Notes under the pieces: model-generated
Databases searched by the model: none
What the model was told of the DNA's origin: nothing
The model's input: only the letters and a program-made list of their open reading frames with translations
Part shown: positions 9,397 to 18,313 of the stretch, in pieces
Position numbering within the stretch: the stretch's first letter is position 1
Layout: each line of letters starts with the position of its first letter
Translations under genes and position numbers: made by a program
Source of the DNA: Streptomyces uncialis
GTDB lineage: Bacteria > Actinomycetota > Actinomycetes > Streptomycetales > Streptomycetaceae
Direction: 5' to 3'
DNA length: 64,000 nucleotides
NCBI RefSeq assembly: GCF_001905345.1
Contig: NZ_LFBV01000001.1
Coordinates: forward strand, 1,251,321 to 1,315,320

Positions 9397-10370
9397 GCGG
9401 CGGCTCCCGGGGTCAGGGGGCGGCGGCGCAGTCGGCGCAGCCGGGTGGCGCGCTGGAGGTCCATCCCGTCCAGCGTGGCGCCGAGGACGTGCTGGGGCAT
9501 CCGGCGCAGCGCGTCCGCGCTCATCGACTTCAGGGCGCGCGCCACCGGTGGTTCGAACTTGTCCAGCCGGCCGAGGTGATGGGAAATGATCGCGCAATAG
9601 GTGCGGACCGCTTTCGGGAGCAGTTTCTCCGCCTCCGGGTCCGCGGCGGTTTCCGCCACCACCTGGTCGAATGCCCGGATGAAGTCGAGTTGCCGTACAT
9701 CGCCGATCTGGGTGAGCGAGGAGGCGACCCCGCGCCGGTAGAACACCCCGAGAAGTCCCGCTATCGCGAAGGATTCCGCTTCGCGGTGCAGCCGCCAGAT
9801 CCAGGGCCGGTCCTCGGCGGTGCGCAGTCCGTCGGTGAAACGCAAGAGTCCGCCGTCCACGAGCCGCCGGTGGTAGATCCCGGCCCACGCGTACGGATAG
9901 TCCACCGGGGTCGACCGGTCGGCGGGCAGTATCACGTCCCGGGGCCGCAGCACCTCCCCGCGCCGCCCATGGGGGACCCGCTGCACCGAGCGGGCGCGGC
10001 CGGTCGTCCGCACATGATCGGTCCGTACGAAGTCGCAGCCCAACGCCTCGATGTACGAGACCAGTTGTGCGTAATAGCCGGGGGCGACCCAGTCGTCGCC
10101 GTCGAGGAACGTGAGGTACGTGCCGCGCGACGCGTCGATCCCGGTGTTGCGGGCGGTGGCCAGACCTCCGTTCCGCTCGTGCCCGAGGACGACCGCGCCG
10201 GGCAGGTCCCGCGCGGCACGTTCCAGGACGTCGCGGGTCCCGTCCCGGGAACAGTCGTCCACAAGGAGGAATTCGAAGTCCTCGCGGGTGTTCGCCCGCA
10301 GACTCCGCAGGGTGTCGGGCGCGTATTGCCGCACGTTGTAGAACGGCACGATGACGGAGAGCTTGACCAC
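9393..10370 (-). CDS. GT-A glycosyltransferase family 2
   Basis: This 325-residue protein begins directly with a GT2 fold: KLSVIVPFYN, then LLVDDCSRDGT, NTGIDASRG and the metal-binding FLDGDDW. It transfers a sugar from a nucleotide donor, presumably priming or extending the polymer made by its neighbours. It has no membrane segment; the C-terminal 60 residues are basic and may contact membrane or partner enzymes. The start is GTG at 10370. TAACGT lies 9 bases before it in the transcribed direction, so the mRNA may be leaderless. It heads the operon with the polysialyltransferase-like and acyltransferase genes, divergent from the DUF6716-like gene. Confidence 0.9.
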   Translation of the reverse strand: MVKLSVIVPFYNVRQYAPDTLRSLRANTREDFEFLLVDDCSRDGTRDVLERAARDLPGAVVLGHERNGGLATARNTGIDASRGTYLTFLDGDDWVAPGYYAQLVSYIEALGCDFVRTDHVRTTGRARSVQRVPHGRRGEVLRPRDVILPADRSTPVDYPYAWAGIYHRRLVDGGLLRFTDGLRTAEDRPWIWRLHREAESFAIAGLLGVFYRRGVASSLTQIGDVRQLDFIRAFDQVVAETAADPEAEKLLPKAVRTYCAIISHHLGRLDKFEPPVARALKSMSADALRRMPQHVLGATLDGMDLQRATRLRRLRRRPLTPGAAA

Positions 10371-10568
10371 CCGAGTGACGTTAGGCGCCGGTCCGGCATT
10401 CGTCTTGGCCCGGGAACGGATACCAGGTGAACGACGCGCGGCGGAACGGTGAACCGGACGCGTTCCTGTGCTTCCCGGCGGCCGATTCCCCGTTCGGCGG
10501 TGTGCTGTTAACCCTTTGTTGCATTCCGGTTGGGCCGCGCATCGGAATTGCTTCCTAGCGTCTGCGAT

Positions 10569-11870
10569 GTGCCTTCACGTACTCCGAAGTCCCCGCGGGT
10601 CGCCGTACTCGCCGATTCCGACACCCGATGGAAATGGGGCGCCCTCACCGCGGGCCGCCTCGTCCCCGGGGGCCGGCTCGACGGCTTCCTGCTGCGGGGC
10701 CGCGCCACGCCCACGGCCCGTCAGCTCCAGGAGGTGGGCGTCCCCGCGGACTCCCTCACCGAGGTCACCACCGCGGGGTTCCTGCGGACGATGGCCGCGG
10801 AACGGTACGACGTGGTGCTCCTCGCGCTCGTCGGCGGCGGGGTCCAGGCGATGCTGCACGGACTCGCGCACACCTGGCGCGGCGCCGGACGCCGCCCGGT
10901 CGTCGTCACCGGCTATGTCGGGGTGGTCTACGAGAAGCTGGCCGACGGCCTCCTGCTGCGGCACGGCGCCGATCTCGTCCTCGCCAACTCCCGTCAGGAC
11001 GCGGAACGGTTCCGCGCGGTGTACGAGGGCGTCGGCGCGGACGCCTCCGGGGTGGTCGAGGTCGCGCTGCCGTTCCTCGGCGGCGAACCGTACCGGGCGG
11101 CCGACCCGTACCGGGTGGTGTTCGCCGCGCAGCCCTCCGTACCGGGTGACCGGGCCGGCCGCGCGTACCTGCTGGAACGGCTGGTCCGGCACGCCCGGCG
11201 CCACCCGGACCGCGAGGTGCTGCTGAAGCTGCGCTCGCGCCCCGGTGAACACACCACGCACATCGAGGAGACCCCGTACCAGAAGCTCGCGCGACCGCTG
11301 CGGCTGCCGCCCAACCTGCGGCTGGTGTACGGGCACATGGGCGAGGTGCTGGACGGCGCGGACCTGCTGGTCACGGTGAGTTCCACGGCGGCGCTCGAAG
11401 CGTTGCACCGGCGGGTGCCGACGGCGGTGCTCACGGATCTCGGGGTGCGTGAGGCGCTGGGCAACCACCACTTCGTGGGGTCCGGCTGCCTGATGTCGTG
11501 GGACGCGCTCGACGCGGGGGCGGTGCCCGTCGCGGACCCCGGGTGGGTGGCACGGCAGGGGGTCGCGGCGGACGGCTCGTACGAGGCGGCGTACGACGCG
11601 GCGCGGGAGCGGATCGCGCGGCTGGGGGGCGGGGCGGGGCCCGGGGGGATCGCGCCCTACTACACGGCCGCGACCGCGCCCGGGTATCTGCCCGGGGTGC
11701 TGCGGCGGTACCACCTCGCGGTGGACGGGGCGGTGCTGCCCGGCGCGGCGCGGGTGTCCCCGGGGTCCGCCGGGCCGGTCCGGCGGGTCGTCCGGCGCGC
11801 CGCGCGGGGTGCCTACCGGCACGGGGTGCAGCGGGTCGCGCCCGCGATCCGTCGCATGGGGGAGCTGTGA
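10569..11870 (+). CDS. Putative glycosyltransferase, DUF6716-like
   Basis: This 433-residue protein resembles the actinobacterial DUF6716 group of putative capsule-type glycosyltransferases. Visible marks are an N-terminal Rossmann-like VAVLADSDTRWKWGAL, a central LLKLRSRPGEHTTH and an SSTAALEAL motif like the S-S/T motif of GT-B transferases. I take GTG at 10569 as start; TAGCGT ends 7 bases before it, which suggests a leaderless mRNA. A TTG 39 bases upstream is the alternative. The gene diverges from the GT2 operon. Its stop is followed within 8 bases by a repeat array, which separates it from the NeuA gene. Function is inferred from motifs and context. Confidence 0.75.
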   Translation: MPSRTPKSPRVAVLADSDTRWKWGALTAGRLVPGGRLDGFLLRGRATPTARQLQEVGVPADSLTEVTTAGFLRTMAAERYDVVLLALVGGGVQAMLHGLAHTWRGAGRRPVVVTGYVGVVYEKLADGLLLRHGADLVLANSRQDAERFRAVYEGVGADASGVVEVALPFLGGEPYRAADPYRVVFAAQPSVPGDRAGRAYLLERLVRHARRHPDREVLLKLRSRPGEHTTHIEETPYQKLARPLRLPPNLRLVYGHMGEVLDGADLLVTVSSTAALEALHRRVPTAVLTDLGVREALGNHHFVGSGCLMSWDALDAGAVPVADPGWVARQGVAADGSYEAAYDAARERIARLGGGAGPGGIAPYYTAATAPGYLPGVLRRYHLAVDGAVLPGAARVSPGSAGPVRRVVRRAARGAYRHGVQRVAPAIRRMGEL

Positions 11871-11877
11871 GCCCCCG

Positions 11878-12400
11878 GCGGGTCGCCTTCGCTTGCGCCT
11901 CCGGGGTTCCGCACCTCGCCTTCGCTGGCGCGTCCGGGGTTCCACACCTCGGCGTAGGTGTCCGGGGGCCCGTACTTCGTGGGGGCGCAGTTCCCCGCAG
12001 GTCGCCTTCGCTCGCGCGGCCGGGGTTCCACACCTCGGCGTACCTGTTCCTGTGGGGGCCGTTCGGGGGTGCGCAGTTCCCCGCGCCCCTGAGGTCTGTG
12101 CACCTGAGCGCACTTGTTCCTGTGCGGGCCGTTCGCGGGTGCGCAGTTCCCAGCAGGCCGCCTTCGCTCGCGCGGCCGGGGTTCCACACCTCGGCGTACC
12201 TGTTCCCGTGCGGGCAGTTCGGGGGTGCGCAGTTCCCCGCGCCCCTGAGGTCTGTGCACCTCGGCGTACCTGTTCCCGTGCGGGCCGTTCGGGGGTGCGC
12301 AGTTCCCCGCGCCCCTGAGGTCTGTGCACCTGAGCGCACTTGTTCCTGTGCGGGCTGTCCGGGGGTGCGCAGTTCCCCGCGCCCCTTTGGGGCGCCCCTG
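11878..12400 (+). repeat. Repeat array R0 (A modules, forward)
   Basis: The gap between the DUF6716-like gene and neuA is filled by degenerate tandem units. The core GCGCAGTTCCCCGCGCCCCT is at 12071, 12227, 12287 and 12367, and shorter forms are at 11985 and 12141. Between cores lie CGCCTTCGCTYGCGC and a CTTGTTCCTGTGCGGG-like stretch. The array starts 8 bases after the upstream stop and ends with the hairpin GCGCCCC-TTT-GGGGCGC (12379-12395). There is no B element here. No protein is likely to be encoded, although frames stay open. Confidence 0.85.
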
Positions 12401-12526
12401 GCCGCCGGTTCTCCGGCTGCGGAACCGCACTCCGGACGGGACCGCGCCGCACCACCGAGTACCCGCACGGGAACAAACGGGCCCGGCACCGGAAACGCAT
12501 ATGAGGACGACGAGGAGCACCGGACG

Positions 12527-13888
12527 ATGACCGCGACAACAGCCCCCGCGCAGCGAACGCAGCGCACGCCGCGAAGGCCGCAGGTCGTTCTCGCCGTGAT
12601 CCCGGCGCGGGGCGGCTCCAAGGGCGTCCCCGCCAAGAACCTGGCCCCGGTCGGCGGTATCCCCCTGGTCACCAGGGCCGTCCACGCCTGCCGCACGGCA
12701 CCCCGCGTCACCCACGTCGTCGTCTCCACCGACGACCCGGCGATCGCCGCCGCCGCCCGTGCGGCAGACGCGGAGGTCGTCGTGCGCCCCGCCGCCCTCG
12801 CGGACGACACCGCGACCAGCGAGGCCGCCGTACTGCACGCGCTGGACGCCCATGAGTCCCGCCACGGACACCCCGTGGACGTGGTCGTGCTCGTCCAGTG
12901 CACCAGCCCCTTCCTCACCCCCGGGGACCTGGACGCGGTCGCCGCCGCCGTCACCGACGAGGGCGCCGACACCGCGGTGACCGTCGCCCCCTTCCACGGC
13001 TTCGTCTGGCGCGACAGCGACGGGGACGGCGACAGCGACACCGCCTGGGACGGGTACGGCGTCAACCACGACAAGTCCGTCCGCCCGCGCCGCCAGGACC
13101 GGCCCCAGGACCTCCTGGAGACCGGCGCCGCCTACGCGATGACCGCCCCCGGCTTCCGCGCGCACCGCCACCGCTTCTTCGGCCGCACCCGACTCGTCCG
13201 CACCGACGCGTCCCGGGTCCTGGAGATCGACGACCCGCACGACCTCACCCGGGCCCGCGCCCTCGCGCCGCTCCTCGACGCGGACCGCCCCGCCGCCCTG
13301 CCGGGCCGCGCGGACATCGACGCGGTCGTCCTCGACTTCGACGGCACCCAGACCGACGACCGGGTGCTGATCGACGCCGACGGACGGGAGTTCGTCTCCG
13401 TCCACCGGGGGGACGGGCTCGGTGTCGCCGCCCTGCGCGAGGCCGGGCTGGCGCTGCTGATCCTCTCCTCGGAGCGCAATCCGGTCGTCGCGGCACGCGC
13501 CCGCAAGCTGGGGATCGCCGTCCTGCACGGTGTCGAACGCAAGGACCTCGCGCTCAAGCAGTGGTGCGACGAGCAGGGCATCGCCCCGCAGCGGGTGCTC
13601 TACGCGGGCAACGACGTCAACGACCTCCCGTGCTTCACCGTCGCCGGCTGGCCCGTGGCCGTCGCGAGCGCCCACGAGGTGGTGCGCGGCGCCGCACGCG
13701 CCGTCACCACCGCGCCCGGCGGCGCCGGAGCGGTCCGGGAGCTGGCCACCTGGCTCCTCGGCCCGTCCCTCGACCCCCACACCCCCCGGCACCCGCAGGG
13801 CCGCCGGGACTCCCCCGACCACCCCGTCCCGTCCGTACCCACCGACGTACAGAACCACGTACCCACCCACGTACACACCGACAGGTAA
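12527..13888 (+). CDS. neuA: Bifunctional CMP-nonulosonate cytidylyltransferase + HAD phosphatase
   Basis: This 453-residue protein fuses two enzymes. Residues 1-230 are a NeuA-type cytidylyltransferase with the nucleotide-binding signature IPARGGSKGVPAKNL and a VQCTSPF motif; it activates a 9-carbon acidic sugar with CTP. Residues 260-430 are a KdsC-like HAD phosphatase with DFDGTQTDD (about 270), a Lys in VERKDLAL and GNDVNDLP (about 360). The phosphatase suggests that the partner NeuB makes a 9-phosphate sugar, as in the Kdn route from mannose 6-phosphate. ATG at 12527 follows GAGGAG by about 10 bases. neuB starts 11 bases after the stop, so the two form an operon. The last 30 residues are disordered and His/Pro rich. 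Confidence 0.9.
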   Translation: MTATTAPAQRTQRTPRRPQVVLAVIPARGGSKGVPAKNLAPVGGIPLVTRAVHACRTAPRVTHVVVSTDDPAIAAAARAADAEVVVRPAALADDTATSEAAVLHALDAHESRHGHPVDVVVLVQCTSPFLTPGDLDAVAAAVTDEGADTAVTVAPFHGFVWRDSDGDGDSDTAWDGYGVNHDKSVRPRRQDRPQDLLETGAAYAMTAPGFRAHRHRFFGRTRLVRTDASRVLEIDDPHDLTRARALAPLLDADRPAALPGRADIDAVVLDFDGTQTDDRVLIDADGREFVSVHRGDGLGVAALREAGLALLILSSERNPVVAARARKLGIAVLHGVERKDLALKQWCDEQGIAPQRVLYAGNDVNDLPCFTVAGWPVAVASAHEVVRGAARAVTTAPGGAGAVRELATWLLGPSLDPHTPRHPQGRRDSPDHPVPSVPTDVQNHVPTHVHTDR

Positions 13889-13899
13889 AGGAACCCCTC

Positions 13900-14841
13900 A
13901 TGTCCCCGAACCCCTCCCGTCTGCGTACCCTCGGCTCCCGGACCGCGGGCCCCGGCCGGTCCGTCTACATCACCGGTGAGATCGGCATCAACCACAACGG
14001 CGACGTGGAGAACGCGCTCGCCCTCATCGACGCCGCCGCCGACGCCGGATGCGACGCCGTGAAGTTCCAGAAGCGCACCCCCGAGATCTGCACCCCCCGC
14101 GACCAGTGGAACATCGAACGCGACACCCCCTGGGGCCGGATGACCTACATCGACTACCGCCACCGCGTCGAGTTCGGTGAGGACGAGTACCGGACGATCG
14201 ACGCCTACTGCGAGAAGCGCGGCATCGACTGGTTCGCCTCCCCGTGGGACACCGAGGCCGTCGCGTTCCTGGAGAGGTTCGACCTCCCCGCCCACAAGGT
14301 CGCCTCCGCGTCCCTCACCGACGACGAACTGCTGCGCGCCCTGCGCGCCACCGGGCGGACCGTGATCCTCTCCACCGGGATGTCCACGCCCAAGCAGATC
14401 CGGCACGCCGTCGAGGTGCTCGGCTCGGACAACATCCTGCTCTGCCACGCCACGTCCACCTACCCGGCCAAGGCCGACGAGCTGAACCTGCGCGTGATCA
14501 ACACCCTCCAGCAGGAGTTCCCCAACGTCCCCATCGGCTACTCCGGCCATGAGACGGGCCTCCAGACCACCCTCGCGGCCGTCGCGCTCGGCGCCGTCTT
14601 CGTGGAACGGCACATCACCCTCGACCGGGCGATGTGGGGCTCCGACCAGGCCGCGTCCGTCGAGCCCCAGGGCCTCGCGCGGCTCGTCCGCGACATCCGC
14701 ACCATAGAGTCCTCGCTCGGCGACGGCGTCAAGAAGGTGTACGACTCCGAGCTCGGCCCGATGCGCAAGCTGCGCCGGGTCCCCGGTGTCGTCGCCCAGG
14801 CGGAGATCGCCACCGCCGCGGGCGAGCCGGTCACGGTCTGA
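13900..14841 (+). CDS. neuB: NeuB-type nonulosonic acid synthase lacking the SAF domain
   Basis: This 313-residue enzyme condenses phosphoenolpyruvate with a mannose-type sugar to give a sialic-acid-like product. TIM-barrel motifs are intact: GEIGINHNGD, DAVKFQKR, ASPWDTE, STGMSTPKQ, LCHATSTYP, GYSGHE, and VERHITLDRAMWGSDQAAS near the end. Compared with E. coli NeuB (about 346 aa) it carries about 20 extra N-terminal residues and stops where the C-terminal antifreeze-like SAF domain would begin. In known NeuB dimers that domain covers the active site of the other subunit, so the lid must come from elsewhere or be dispensable. AAAGGA sits 6 bases before the ATG. It follows neuA and precedes the second polysialyltransferase-like gene by 29 bases. 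Confidence 0.9.
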   Translation: MSPNPSRLRTLGSRTAGPGRSVYITGEIGINHNGDVENALALIDAAADAGCDAVKFQKRTPEICTPRDQWNIERDTPWGRMTYIDYRHRVEFGEDEYRTIDAYCEKRGIDWFASPWDTEAVAFLERFDLPAHKVASASLTDDELLRALRATGRTVILSTGMSTPKQIRHAVEVLGSDNILLCHATSTYPAKADELNLRVINTLQQEFPNVPIGYSGHETGLQTTLAAVALGAVFVERHITLDRAMWGSDQAASVEPQGLARLVRDIRTIESSLGDGVKKVYDSELGPMRKLRRVPGVVAQAEIATAAGEPVTV

Positions 14842-14870
14842 CGGCCCCCGACCAGCGCCCGGAGCGACAA

Positions 14871-15995
14871 TTGAGTCCCCGAGTCGGGCCGGTGGGCCCC
14901 ACCCAGACCCTCGCGTTCGTCGAGAGCCCCGTCCAGCTCCTCAACGTGCTGGAGTGGGCGCACCACAGCGACGGGCGGCCCCCCGCCGCCCCGCCCGGCC
15001 CGGCCGGGGCGCACCCGCGTACAGGGGACGACCCGTCCTGGCTGACCCTGGTCGTCCTCTCACCGGGCGACCCGATGACCCGGGGCCAGCTGCGGCGGAT
15101 GGCGGAACTGGCGCGGGGCGAGGGCCACCGGGTGCGCTGGGAGGAGGCGCGCGGGGGGCCGACGGCGCCCTTCCGGACGGTCGGCGCGCTGGCGCCCCTG
15201 CTCCGGGGGGCGGCGCGGATCGTCATCGGCGACCCGTTCTCCCGTTACGTCCAGCTGCTGCTCACCCTGGTCCGGGAGGCGGGACTGGTCGTGGTGGACG
15301 ACGGCACGGCGACCATGGAGTTCGTCGCCCAGCTCGCGGGCGGGGAACGGCTGGTGCGCTGGCACCGGCGCGGGGGCCGGCCCGGCCCGCGTGACCTGGT
15401 GTTCGCGCCGGTCTCCGCGCTGGCCCGGCGGCGGCTGGCCCCGGCGGACGGGAGCACCGTCGAGGTGTTCTCCGCGATGCCGATCGGGACGGTGCCGGAC
15501 GGTGTACGGGTCACCGTCAACGACTTCGCGTGGACCCGGTCCCGCTTCGGGCCGCCCCGGCTCACCAGGGGCGCCGACCTCGTCGGCACCTCGCTGGTGG
15601 AGACGGGCGTGGTCGACCCCGACCGCTATCTGACGGCGGTCCGCTCGCTGGCCCGCGACCATGGCGCCACCCGGTACTTCGCGCACCGGCGGGAGAGCCC
15701 CGAGAAGCTGCACCGGCTCGCCACGGCCACGGGACTGGAGGTCTGCCGCCCGGATCTGCCGCTGGAGCTGATCGCCCGGCGGGGGCCCGTCGGGCGGACG
15801 GTCCTCAGCTTCCCGTCCACCGTCGTGCACACGCTGCCGCTCGCCCTCGCGGGTACGGAGGTACGGATAGCCGTCTGTGACATCGATCCCACCTGGCTCA
15901 CCGACCATGCCTCGCCCCGGGCACACGGCTTCCTCAGCGGGGTCACGGGCACCGCGCGTGACGTGCACCGACTGCGCTCGGTGGGTGCGGGGTGA
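14871..15995 (+). CDS. Polysialyltransferase-like glycosyltransferase (374 aa)
   Basis: This protein opens with TLAFVESPVQLLNVLEW, typical of POLYST-type capsule glycosyltransferases. It has the acidic motif VVDDGTAT, a YFAHRRESPEKL segment where the His motif belongs, and LSFPSTVVHTLPLAL for the S-T motif. It should use the CMP-sugar made by the upstream NeuA/NeuB pair. I chose the TTG at 14871 because GGAG lies 6 bases upstream; a GTG 21 bases later is possible. It is the last gene of the neuA-neuB operon. The linkage formed cannot be predicted. Confidence 0.72.
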   Translation: MSPRVGPVGPTQTLAFVESPVQLLNVLEWAHHSDGRPPAAPPGPAGAHPRTGDDPSWLTLVVLSPGDPMTRGQLRRMAELARGEGHRVRWEEARGGPTAPFRTVGALAPLLRGAARIVIGDPFSRYVQLLLTLVREAGLVVVDDGTATMEFVAQLAGGERLVRWHRRGGRPGPRDLVFAPVSALARRRLAPADGSTVEVFSAMPIGTVPDGVRVTVNDFAWTRSRFGPPRLTRGADLVGTSLVETGVVDPDRYLTAVRSLARDHGATRYFAHRRESPEKLHRLATATGLEVCRPDLPLELIARRGPVGRTVLSFPSTVVHTLPLALAGTEVRIAVCDIDPTWLTDHASPRAHGFLSGVTGTARDVHRLRSVGAG

Positions 15996-16131
15996 CTTCG
16001 TTCCCTACCCATCCCGAGTGAAGATCATGCGTCCACATCCTGGAATCGTTACACCAATCAGGCTGAACTTTCATAGATCACCGCGCAGTTGACCCCCCTG
16101 TCGCTTTACCCTTCAAAGGGTGAACCAACTG

Positions 16132-17358
16132 ATGTCCGCTGACACAGACTCCACGTCCGACGCCGACCGGCCCGGGATGCCGCTGCTGCCCGGTACCCTG
16201 CCCGACGCGCTCCGTGCCGAGCTCATCGCGTTCCGCCGCGACATGCATATGCACCCCGAGCTGGGCAACCAGGAGTTCCGGACCACCGCCGCGATCAAGA
16301 CCCGCCTGGAGAAGGCGGGACTGCGGCCGCAGGTCCTGAAGCTCGGCACCGGACTGATCTGTGACATCGGCACCTGGGACGGCGTACGGCCCAGGCTGGC
16401 GCTGCGCGCCGACATCGACGGGCTGCCCATCCCCGACATGAAGACCGGCTGCGCCTACCGGTCCACGGTGCCCGACCGGGCCCACGCCTGCGGGCACGAC
16501 GTGCACACGTCCGTGGTGCTCGGCGCGGGGCTGGTGCTGGCCGGGATGGACCGTGCGGGCACGCTTCCGCACCCGGTGCGGCTGATCTTCCAGCCCGCCG
16601 AGGAGGTACTGCCGGGCGGCGCGACCGACGCGATCGCCGCCGGTGTGCTGGACGGGGTGGGGCGGATCATCGGGGTGCACTGCGACCCCCGGGTCGACGC
16701 GGGCCGAATCGGGCTGCGGCACGGACCGATCACCTCCGCCTGCGACCGGCTGGACATCTCCCTCGACGGGCCCGGCGGGCACACCGCGCGGCCCCATCTG
16801 ACGACCGACCTCGTCATCGCCGCGGCCAAGGTGGCGACCGAGGTCCCCGCGCTGGTCGCCCGGCGGGTCGACGCCCGGTCCGGGCTGGCCCTGACCTGGG
16901 GGCGGATCGAGTCCGGGCACGCGTGCAACGTCATCCCGCAGCACGCGGAGCTGTCCGGGACCGTGCGGTGCCTCGACCTCCAGTCGTGGCGGCTGGCACC
17001 GGACCTGGTGCACGCGGCCATCGACGAGGTCGCGGGCCTGTACCGGGCGAAGACGGAGATCACCTACGTCCGCGGGGTGCCGCCGGTGGTCAACGACCCC
17101 CAGGTCACCAAGCTGCTCCGGGACGCGATGACCGCGCGGCGCGGCGCGGCGTCGGTGCAGGATACCGAGCAGAGTCTCGGGGGCGAGGACTTCTCCTGGT
17201 ACCTGGAGCATGTGCCGGGGGCGATGGCGCGCCTCGGCGTGCGCAGGCCGGGGGAGCGGACCGTGCGGGACCTCCACCAGGGGGATTTCGACGTCGACGA
17301 GTCGTCGATCGCCGTCGGCGTCGAACTCTTCACGGCGGCGGCCATCCTCGACACGTAG
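16132..17358 (+). CDS. M20-family amidohydrolase / aminoacylase
   Basis: This 408-residue metalloenzyme belongs to the M20D carboxypeptidase/amidohydrolase group. Metal-site motifs are ACGHDVHTS (about residue 120), FQPAEEVLPGGA, the GVHCDP loop and GGEDFSWYLE near the C-terminus; a dimerisation domain lies between them. Relatives hydrolyse N-acyl amino acids or similar amides in the cytoplasm. ATG at 16132 has AAAGGG 11 bases upstream; a GTG at 16120 would lack a ribosome binding site. The repeat array R1 starts at the base after its stop codon. The substrate is not predictable. Confidence 0.87.
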   Translation: MSADTDSTSDADRPGMPLLPGTLPDALRAELIAFRRDMHMHPELGNQEFRTTAAIKTRLEKAGLRPQVLKLGTGLICDIGTWDGVRPRLALRADIDGLPIPDMKTGCAYRSTVPDRAHACGHDVHTSVVLGAGLVLAGMDRAGTLPHPVRLIFQPAEEVLPGGATDAIAAGVLDGVGRIIGVHCDPRVDAGRIGLRHGPITSACDRLDISLDGPGGHTARPHLTTDLVIAAAKVATEVPALVARRVDARSGLALTWGRIESGHACNVIPQHAELSGTVRCLDLQSWRLAPDLVHAAIDEVAGLYRAKTEITYVRGVPPVVNDPQVTKLLRDAMTARRGAASVQDTEQSLGGEDFSWYLEHVPGAMARLGVRRPGERTVRDLHQGDFDVDESSIAVGVELFTAAAILDT

Positions 17359-17592
17359 TCCCGGTCGCCGTTCCAGGTCCGTCCGGGTGGACGCGCTTGT
17401 TCCTGTGCCGTCGCTCGTCGTTTTTGCGCGGTTCCTCGCGCCCCTGGGTTTCGTGTGCTGGGCGTACTTGTCCCTGTGCCGTCGCTCGGTGGTTTCGCGC
17501 AGTTCCCCGCGCCCCTGTCGGGGCGCTGCCTGTCTGGTGTTGTCGGCCGGGTGCGGGTCTGCCCTCGTTTTCGCGCAGTTCCCCGCGCCCCT
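17359..17592 (+). repeat. Repeat array R1 (A modules, forward)
   Basis: Three forward A cores lie at 17426 (one degenerate copy), 17497 and 17573, directly after the M20 stop codon. The second carries its own hairpin GCGCCCC-TGTC-GGGGCGC (17509-17526). The intervening DNA matches other arrays, including CTTGTTCCTGTGCCGTCGCT. The array leads without a break into element B1. Confidence 0.85.
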
Positions 17593-17762
17593 TTGGGGCG
17601 CTCCCGGTCTGTTCTTCGGGTCGGTGCCGGTCGGGATTCTCCGTCCTCGCTCCAACGCGCTCGGTACGACGTCCAGTGGATGTACTGGTGGCGTCGGAGT
17701 CTGCGGGCAGAGATTCCCGCCCACCCCCTCCCGCAGCCGGGCGGGTGCGCGAGGAGGATGGT
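17585..17762 (+). repeat. Element B1 (forward)
   Basis: This is a copy of the conserved element of about 180 bp. It begins with the hairpin GCGCCCC-TTT-GGGGCGC (17585-17601), continues with the invariant block GGTCGGTGCCGGTCGGGATT and the following TCTCCGTCCTCG, and has a variable middle. It ends with CGGAGTCTGCGGGCAGAGAT and the rest of the stem GCGGG-CAGAGATT-CCCGC (17703-17720). It faces B2 across the GNAT gene as an inverted repeat. The middle is of the TACTGGTGGCGT type. Confidence 0.85.
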
Positions 17763-17806
17763 TCCGCAAGCTGGCTGCGCACCGAATGGATTGAAGAGTC
17801 CGGTCG

Positions 17807-18310
17807 ATGGATTTGAGACGCCATACACACGCCGACGCACAAGACATTCGGCCCCTTTTGCTGGACCTCCACGATGAGGCGTACGTCGACAACCCTGACC
17901 CGTTCCACTCGCGTGAGCGCTTCTCCTGCTTCCTTGACCTGTGGTCGTCCCGTGAGAACTGGCAGTGCGTTTCAGGGTGGGAAGCGAGTGGTCCGGTCGG
18001 CTACGCGTACGGCTCCATGCTGAAGCCCGGCGGATGGTGGAAAGGGCACGCGCGGCCACTCGGGCTCCGCGGGCCTGTGATCGCCCTCTCGGAGCTGATG
18101 GTCGTCCCCGAATGGCGCGGTACGGGGCGCGCTCGCCAGCTCCACGAAGCGCTGCTCGCCCCGGTGCCGGCAAGAGTCGTCACCCTCCTGGTGGAGACCG
18201 GGAAGCCAAGGGTCCAAGCCCTGTACGAGAGCTGGGGCTACGACAAGGCGGGCGAGACAACCACCTGCGTCGACTCCCCGACAAGTTCGGTAATGGTCCG
18301 GAAGCCATGA
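17807..18310 (+). CDS. GNAT-family N-acetyltransferase
   Basis: This 167-residue protein has a GNAT fold: strand beta-4 in ALSELMVVPEWRGTG, with the acetyl-CoA loop RGTGRARQLH, and the late YESWGYDKAGE motif. The acceptor, whether small molecule or protein, cannot be told. ATG at 17807 has no good ribosome binding site. The gene is enclosed by two inverted copies of element B (17585-17762 and 18314-18493), leaving about 45 bases before the start and a few after the stop. By eye its DNA is somewhat less GC-rich than its neighbours. It could be a passenger carried between repeats. Confidence 0.82.
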   Translation: MDLRRHTHADAQDIRPLLLDLHDEAYVDNPDPFHSRERFSCFLDLWSSRENWQCVSGWEASGPVGYAYGSMLKPGGWWKGHARPLGLRGPVIALSELMVVPEWRGTGRARQLHEALLAPVPARVVTLLVETGKPRVQALYESWGYDKAGETTTCVDSPTSSVMVRKP

Positions 18311-18313
18311 GTC

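Noticed and set aside
11878..12400. CRISPR array
   Set aside because: Unit spacing is irregular (60-160 bp), the intervening DNA is itself repetitive rather than unique, and no cas gene is present.
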